NCBI GenBank assembly: GCA_051294375.1
Contig: CM119267.1
Coordinates: 8,953,709 to 9,017,708, forward strand
Source of the DNA: Paraspadella gotoi
Taxonomy: Eukaryota; Chaetognatha
Length of the DNA stretch: 64,000 nucleotides
Reading direction: 5' to 3'
In this document: positions 60,836 through 64,000 of the stretch, piece after piece
Layout of the letters: each line of letters starts with the position of its first letter
How positions within the stretch are numbered: the first letter of the stretch is position 1
Notes under the pieces: generated by a model
The model's input: the letters and a program-made list of their open reading frames with translations, nothing else
Database searches by the model: none
Told to the model about the DNA's origin: nothing
Made by a program: the position numbers and the translations under genes

Positions 60836-61300
60836 TCGTCGTCGTCGTCGTCGTCGTCGTCTCAGCCGTCGAGGCAGCCTTGATGATCTCCCCCATTCAT
60901 CAAACCTCCCCACGCGCGCTCGTTCGGGCCGTTCAAGGACCCGACGCGCGGTCTCTCACGCGCGCGCGCGCCAACCCTTGGGTTTTTTTTTCCCTCTCCA
61001 CCCATCGCGAGCGACAGCGCGGGAAAAAAACCCCGGTCTATTGTAAACTCAGTTCGCGTTCTCTGCTATCCCCGCCCCTCACACACACACAATACTCGCG
61101 CGCGAGCACGCACGATCCGCGCGTGGCGCTTTTTCAATTTGCCGCGCATTGTGTTCGCTCGTCTGCGGGGTCGCGTCGAGGGGTCGAGGATCGGAACGAC
61201 GCGAACCGGAAACGTAGTCGCCGAGACGCTCGTTTGGCGAAAACGCCGGGGATGACGCGCGCTCCGGATGACGTTGACACGGCGGCGTCTTTATTTATTT
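60836..61300. promoter_or_regulatory. CpG-rich stretch, possible promoter region
   Basis: After a (CGT)n run at 60836-60861, the sequence is rich in CG, with CGCGCGCGCG near 60960 and CGCGCGCG near 61098, and carries GGATGACG-type CRE half sites at about 61250 and 61266. Frames on both strands are open and none is preferred. It resembles an unmethylated promoter stretch upstream of the 62.5-kb exons, which is inference only. Confidence 0.3.
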
Positions 61301-61461
61301 ATTTTTTTTTAACGTTATTTTGATGACGACGACTATGACGATGACTACGTAGTTTTGCGTAATTCGATTCTACGGAATTTGAACGGGACATGGCGACTTC
61401 GGAGCGTTATTAGGTTGTTCGGTCGATCTTTCGTTTTTTTGTTTTTAAACAAGAATAATAG

Positions 61462-61623
61462 TCTTTGTCGTCGCCATTGTCGACTTCAGACTCGACTATA
61501 GACAATATTAGACATTCCCTATCAAATCTTAATCAATTAATGGCTTCGGTATTTTATTTATTAAAAATCTGTAACTTAATTAATCAATTAGTAGCTCAAG
61601 AAGAGACGCAGTGTTGGAAGGAT

Positions 61624-61654
<31 letters not shown>

Positions 61655-61680
61655 TGAACAGCTTCTCCGCGAAAATTTGA
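61462..61680 (+). CDS. Small ORF ending in a poly-Asp run
   Basis: A frame opens after TAG (61459-61461) and runs 72 codons to TGA. It reads STIDNIRHSLSNLNQLMASV, then a Leu/Asn-rich helix-like part (FYLLKICNLINQLVAQ), EETQCWK, ten Asp, and SMNSFSAKI. From the first ATG (61540) it is 46 codons. No acceptor or poly(A) signal was seen nearby. It is the fourth poly-Asp ORF on this strand. Confidence 0.25.
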
Positions 61681-61742
61681 AGGATTTTCTTTTCTTGATC
61701 CAGATTCGTAGGCAGAAAGAAAGACAAATCGCGGGATGGAGA

Positions 61743-61747
<5 letters not shown>

Positions 61748-61828
<81 letters not shown>
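61748..61828. repeat. (GA)n microsatellite
   Basis: About 80 bases of GA with three small interruptions. Confidence 0.9.
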
Positions 61829-61829
<1 letters not shown>

Positions 61830-62377
61830 AGCAGACAGGCAGGGAAAAGAAATGGATGACGAGAGAAGAAAAGCGCAAAAAAAAATAGTTGATGAGAAGA
61901 AACAAGATCAAAAAAAAAGGCTGGAGGATCTCTGATGTTTCTCCATTCGTTTTCTTTGTTTTCGGTTGTGATTTTGTTTTCGTTTTGTTTTTTTTATTTT
62001 AGAGTGGAAAAAAAAATAATTCGGCCGCCTTTCCGTCTGTTTTTGTTATCGTCGTTTTATTCCTAATTTTGTTAAAAATTCTACGTTTACCGTAACTTAT
62101 TAAATTTTCCCGCCGAGCGAAAAAAAAAATTCTAAAATCACGATTAATTCGTAGAAAATCGCATTAATAGAATTAAGGTTTTTTTTGAGATTAAATTCAC
62201 TCATTTGGAAAAAATATCCTCTGATTAATTTTTTTTTCCTTATTTTTATTAATTGTTATGATTCAAGCCCAAACAAAATCAATAAAAAGATGACATCTGT
62301 GACATTCACAATTTTAAAATCGGCCATCGGCTAAATTCTTTGCCTTCTCGTCAATCCGGTTCTTTTAATCAATATCC
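61829..62377. other. AT-rich stretch before the minisatellite
   Basis: Non-coding, with several A- and T-runs. No gene is supported. Confidence 0.5.
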
Positions 62378-62559
62378 TCCTTCCATTTCCTACTTCCCTT
62401 TCCTCCTTCCATTTCCTCCTTCCATTTCCTACTTCCCTTTCCTCCTTCTATTTCCTCCTTTCATTTCCTTCTTCCCTTTCCTCCTTCAATTTCCTACTTC
62501 CATTTCCTACTTCCCTTTCCCCATACCATTTCCTCCTTCCATTTCCTACTTCCCTTTCC
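62378..62559. repeat. 13-bp minisatellite, 14 units, with 39-bp higher order
   Basis: Exactly 14 units of 13 bases lie end to end. TACTTCCCTTTCC (or close) occurs at units 2, 5, 8, 11 and 14, and TCCTTCCATTTCC-like units fill the other places, giving a 39-bp A-B-A super-unit. It is pure pyrimidine apart from A, and ends 14 bases before the exon at 62574, so it serves as an oversized polypyrimidine tract. Confidence 0.9.
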
Positions 62560-62573
62560 TCCAACCGATGCAG

Positions 62574-62906
62574 GCGTGTCGGAACCGGGAACTCTCTCCT
62601 CTATCCCTTCCTCCTCCTCTTCCTCCTCCTCTTGCCGACTGACCTGTCTCCAAACTCCTTCGTCCGCTCGCTCCCTCCCTTCCCTCCTCCATCCTTCCTC
62701 CAAAGATCCTTGCCCCGACTTCTCCGATCTTTCCTCCACCTCCTTCTTCTTGCCCCCGCCACCTTCCGCCCCGACCCCGACCAAAGTCTGCGACCAGGGC
62801 TTCGGGGTTCCGGGCGATCCTCGATCCCCGCCCAAAGCCCTCGCAGAGACCTCCCGGGTCGACGGGGCCTCGATCCCTTTGTCGTCCTCCTCCGGAGGTT
62901 CTCGAG
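62574..62906 (+). CDS. Exon 1 (of those visible) of a Ser/Pro/Ala-rich protein gene
   Basis: The acceptor is the 13-bp pyrimidine repeat followed by GATGCAG (AG at 62572-62573). The donor is CGAG|GTAGAT (GT at 62907-62908). The 333 bases hold two bases completing an earlier codon, 110 full codons, and one base (G). The product starts VSEPGTLSSIP, has a run of eight Ser, then a Cys/Leu/Ser stretch, a Pro-rich part (FFLPPPPSAPTPTKVCDQGF) and ends SGGSR. The spare G joins AA of the exon at 63423 to make GAA (Glu) and keeps the frame open. The protein is disordered-looking; no domain is recognised. An upstream exon must exist but was not found. Confidence 0.6.
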
Positions 62907-63060
62907 GTAGATTATATCTCTCGCCGTCTCGCTCTCCCTCGCGCTTGCGCTCGCTCTCTGTCTCGTGCTTTTTACTTGCCTCTTTATTGTGTCTTTTATT
63001 TTTTTGGTTGTTTTTTTCTTTTCAGTGCTCGTTTTTTTGAGAGCGTTTCGCCTCTCACTC

Positions 63061-63117
<57 letters not shown>

Positions 63118-63422
63118 TTCTTCTCGCATGTAACGTGTTCCGTGATTTCTTTTTCAATAATTACTATCACCTCCCTGTCTTTTCAAATTCTATCCTCCCA
63201 CCCCCGCTATAAAAACGTTAACTTCGCAACTTTTCAGTGTTTCTTTATAATCTACAGCGAGGATCGTCTACGTCTAGAAAACCAAGTTTCCGCTGTTTGA
63301 CAGCGACCAATCTATAAATAATTTTTATATAATTTTCGAAGTAGACATCTTTCGCTGTTATACTCGTTAGATTTATTTTTTCATCCTAATTTATCCGAAC
63401 GTCTCTCATTTTTTCTCTTCAG
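62907..63422 (+). other. Intron between the two visible full exons
   Basis: 516 bases with GT...AG ends. It holds (CT)n at about 63056-63120, AT-rich DNA, and a T/C-rich end (TTTTTCTCTTCAG). Stops occur in all frames. Confidence 0.6.
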
Positions 63423-63813
63423 AATCTTCGACGAGGTTAAACGTTGTCCCATCGTCGACTTCCGACGCGTCCGACAACTCCGCTCCCGCCGCCGCCGCCG
63501 CCGCCCCAGCTCCCCCTGCACCCGCTGGCGAGGATCCCGAGGCGTCGGAGCATAAACCCGACGCAGACTCGCCAGCTGCCGACGCGGCTCTAGCCGACCC
63601 GCCTCCACCGGCTCCCGGCGTCGTCCCGGATAAAGCGGCGTCCAAGGCGGAGCCTGTCCCTTCCGCCGGTGCAGAGTCCAAACCTTCCGCCGGCGCAGCG
63701 TCCGTTTCTTCCGCCGGTTCAGCGTCCGTTCCTACCGCAGCAGCGGAGGCGAACTCGGAAGGTTCCTCCACGTCGGAAAACAACAGCATCTCTGGCGGTT
63801 CGTCGTCCTTGAG
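63423..63813 (+). CDS. Exon 2 (of those visible), Ala/Ser/Pro-rich
   Basis: Acceptor TTCTCTTCAG (AG at 63421-63422) and donor TTGAG|GTAAGG (GT at 63814) are both near consensus. The 391 bases give two bases, 129 codons and two bases, all open, with strong C/G third-position use. The product has an Ala run, acidic and Pro-rich parts (PAPPAPAGEDPEASEHKPDA), and four 8-residue tandem repeats at 63656-63751 (VPSAGAES, KPSAGAAS, VSSAGSAS, VPTAAAEA). It ends with a Ser/Gly-rich stretch (SENNSISGGSSSLR). The pattern suits an intrinsically disordered region. The - strand also has a 173-codon ORF here, but the splice-phase agreement favours the + strand. Confidence 0.72.
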
Positions 63814-63913
63814 GTAAGGCTGAGGCAAAACTGAGGTGAGGTTACGAATTCGGTCGATCGTTTTTTTTCTCAACGACCGCCTCCCCCTCCCCCACGGCCG
63901 ATTTCCCTTCCAG

Positions 63914-64000
63914 CACCTTGCTCTCATACCGGCGGAGTCAGTCCCCGACGCAAGTGACTCCCTCCATCTCCGTCTCCGTGAACAACTTGGTCGCGGCGAC
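63914..64000 (+). CDS. Exon 3 (of those visible), runs off the window
   Basis: Acceptor CCCTTCCAG (AG at 63912-63913). The first base C completes AG from the previous exon to give AGC (Ser). The frame then stays open for 28 codons to the window edge: TLLSYRRSQSPTQVTPSISV, then SVNNLVAA. It has SP and TP sites typical of phosphorylated linkers and is less repetitive than the preceding exons, so a folded domain may start just outside the window. Confidence 0.68.

Noticed and set aside
60832-61323. 163-codon ORF starting with a Val run
   Set aside because: It begins in a (CGT)n array and crosses a CpG-rich stretch in which both strands are open; better explained as promoter-like DNA.
63406-63927. 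173-codon - strand ORF over exon 2
   Set aside because: It is a shadow of the GC-biased + strand exon, whose splice phases agree with both neighbours.

Overview
The window looks like nuclear DNA of an animal, probably an invertebrate. There is no operon layout, ribosome-binding site or long uninterrupted gene. Instead there are intron-like stretches, consensus-like splice sites, poly(A) signals and a very heavy load of (GA)n/(CT)n, (GAC)n and (GAT)n microsatellites. No protein family could be recognised with confidence, so the organism cannot be named; one CTCF-like motif at 59085 is only weakly consistent with a bilaterian. Most of the 64 kb is non-coding and repetitive.

The best-supported gene is at the right edge on the + strand: three exons (62574-62906, 63423-63813, 63914 to the window edge) joined by matching splice phases. 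They encode a Ser/Pro/Ala-rich, low-complexity protein that continues beyond the window. Its upstream acceptor directly follows a 13-bp/39-bp higher-order pyrimidine repeat. Weaker gene candidates are an exon at 10861-11125, terminal-exon-like ORFs followed by AATAAA at 16271-16748, 33247-33580 and 45670-45952, a start exon at 25184-25259, an exon-like segment at 28030-28282, and small ORFs listed below.

Layout: 1-10337 holds two copies of a 4-kb segment around a unique 2.2-kb stretch. 10338-12556 is an exon plus intron-like DNA. 12557-15440 is a second duplication split by a 25-N gap, followed by a 139-bp tandem repeat. 15.6-27.6 kb is mostly unique, with dispersed diverged repeats, a 24-kb-region duplication across another 25-N gap, and a 612-bp imperfect palindrome at 26226-26837. 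27.6-55.5 kb is one locus written out two to three times (blocks A, B, C and their copies), with two segments (28.72-31.57 kb and 43.49-46.06 kb) present in one copy only. 55.5-64 kb is largely single-copy: an AT-rich stretch, GC-rich putative gene pieces at 58.1-59.2 kb, a CpG-rich stretch at 60.8-61.3 kb, and the three-exon gene.

A warning for any reader: several duplications abut runs of exactly 25 N, and one member of a pair is often full of single-base insertions and deletions. This is what gap filling with uncorrected long reads produces. Much of the apparent tandem duplication may therefore be unmerged haplotypes or read overlap rather than real sequence, and ORFs in the noisy copies (notably 36.2-37.8 kb and 48.9-55.4 kb) should not be trusted. 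Two diverged inverted repeat pairs (20.5 with 60.3 kb; 25.6 with 45.1 kb) and the large palindrome do not fit that explanation and are the most interesting real structures.
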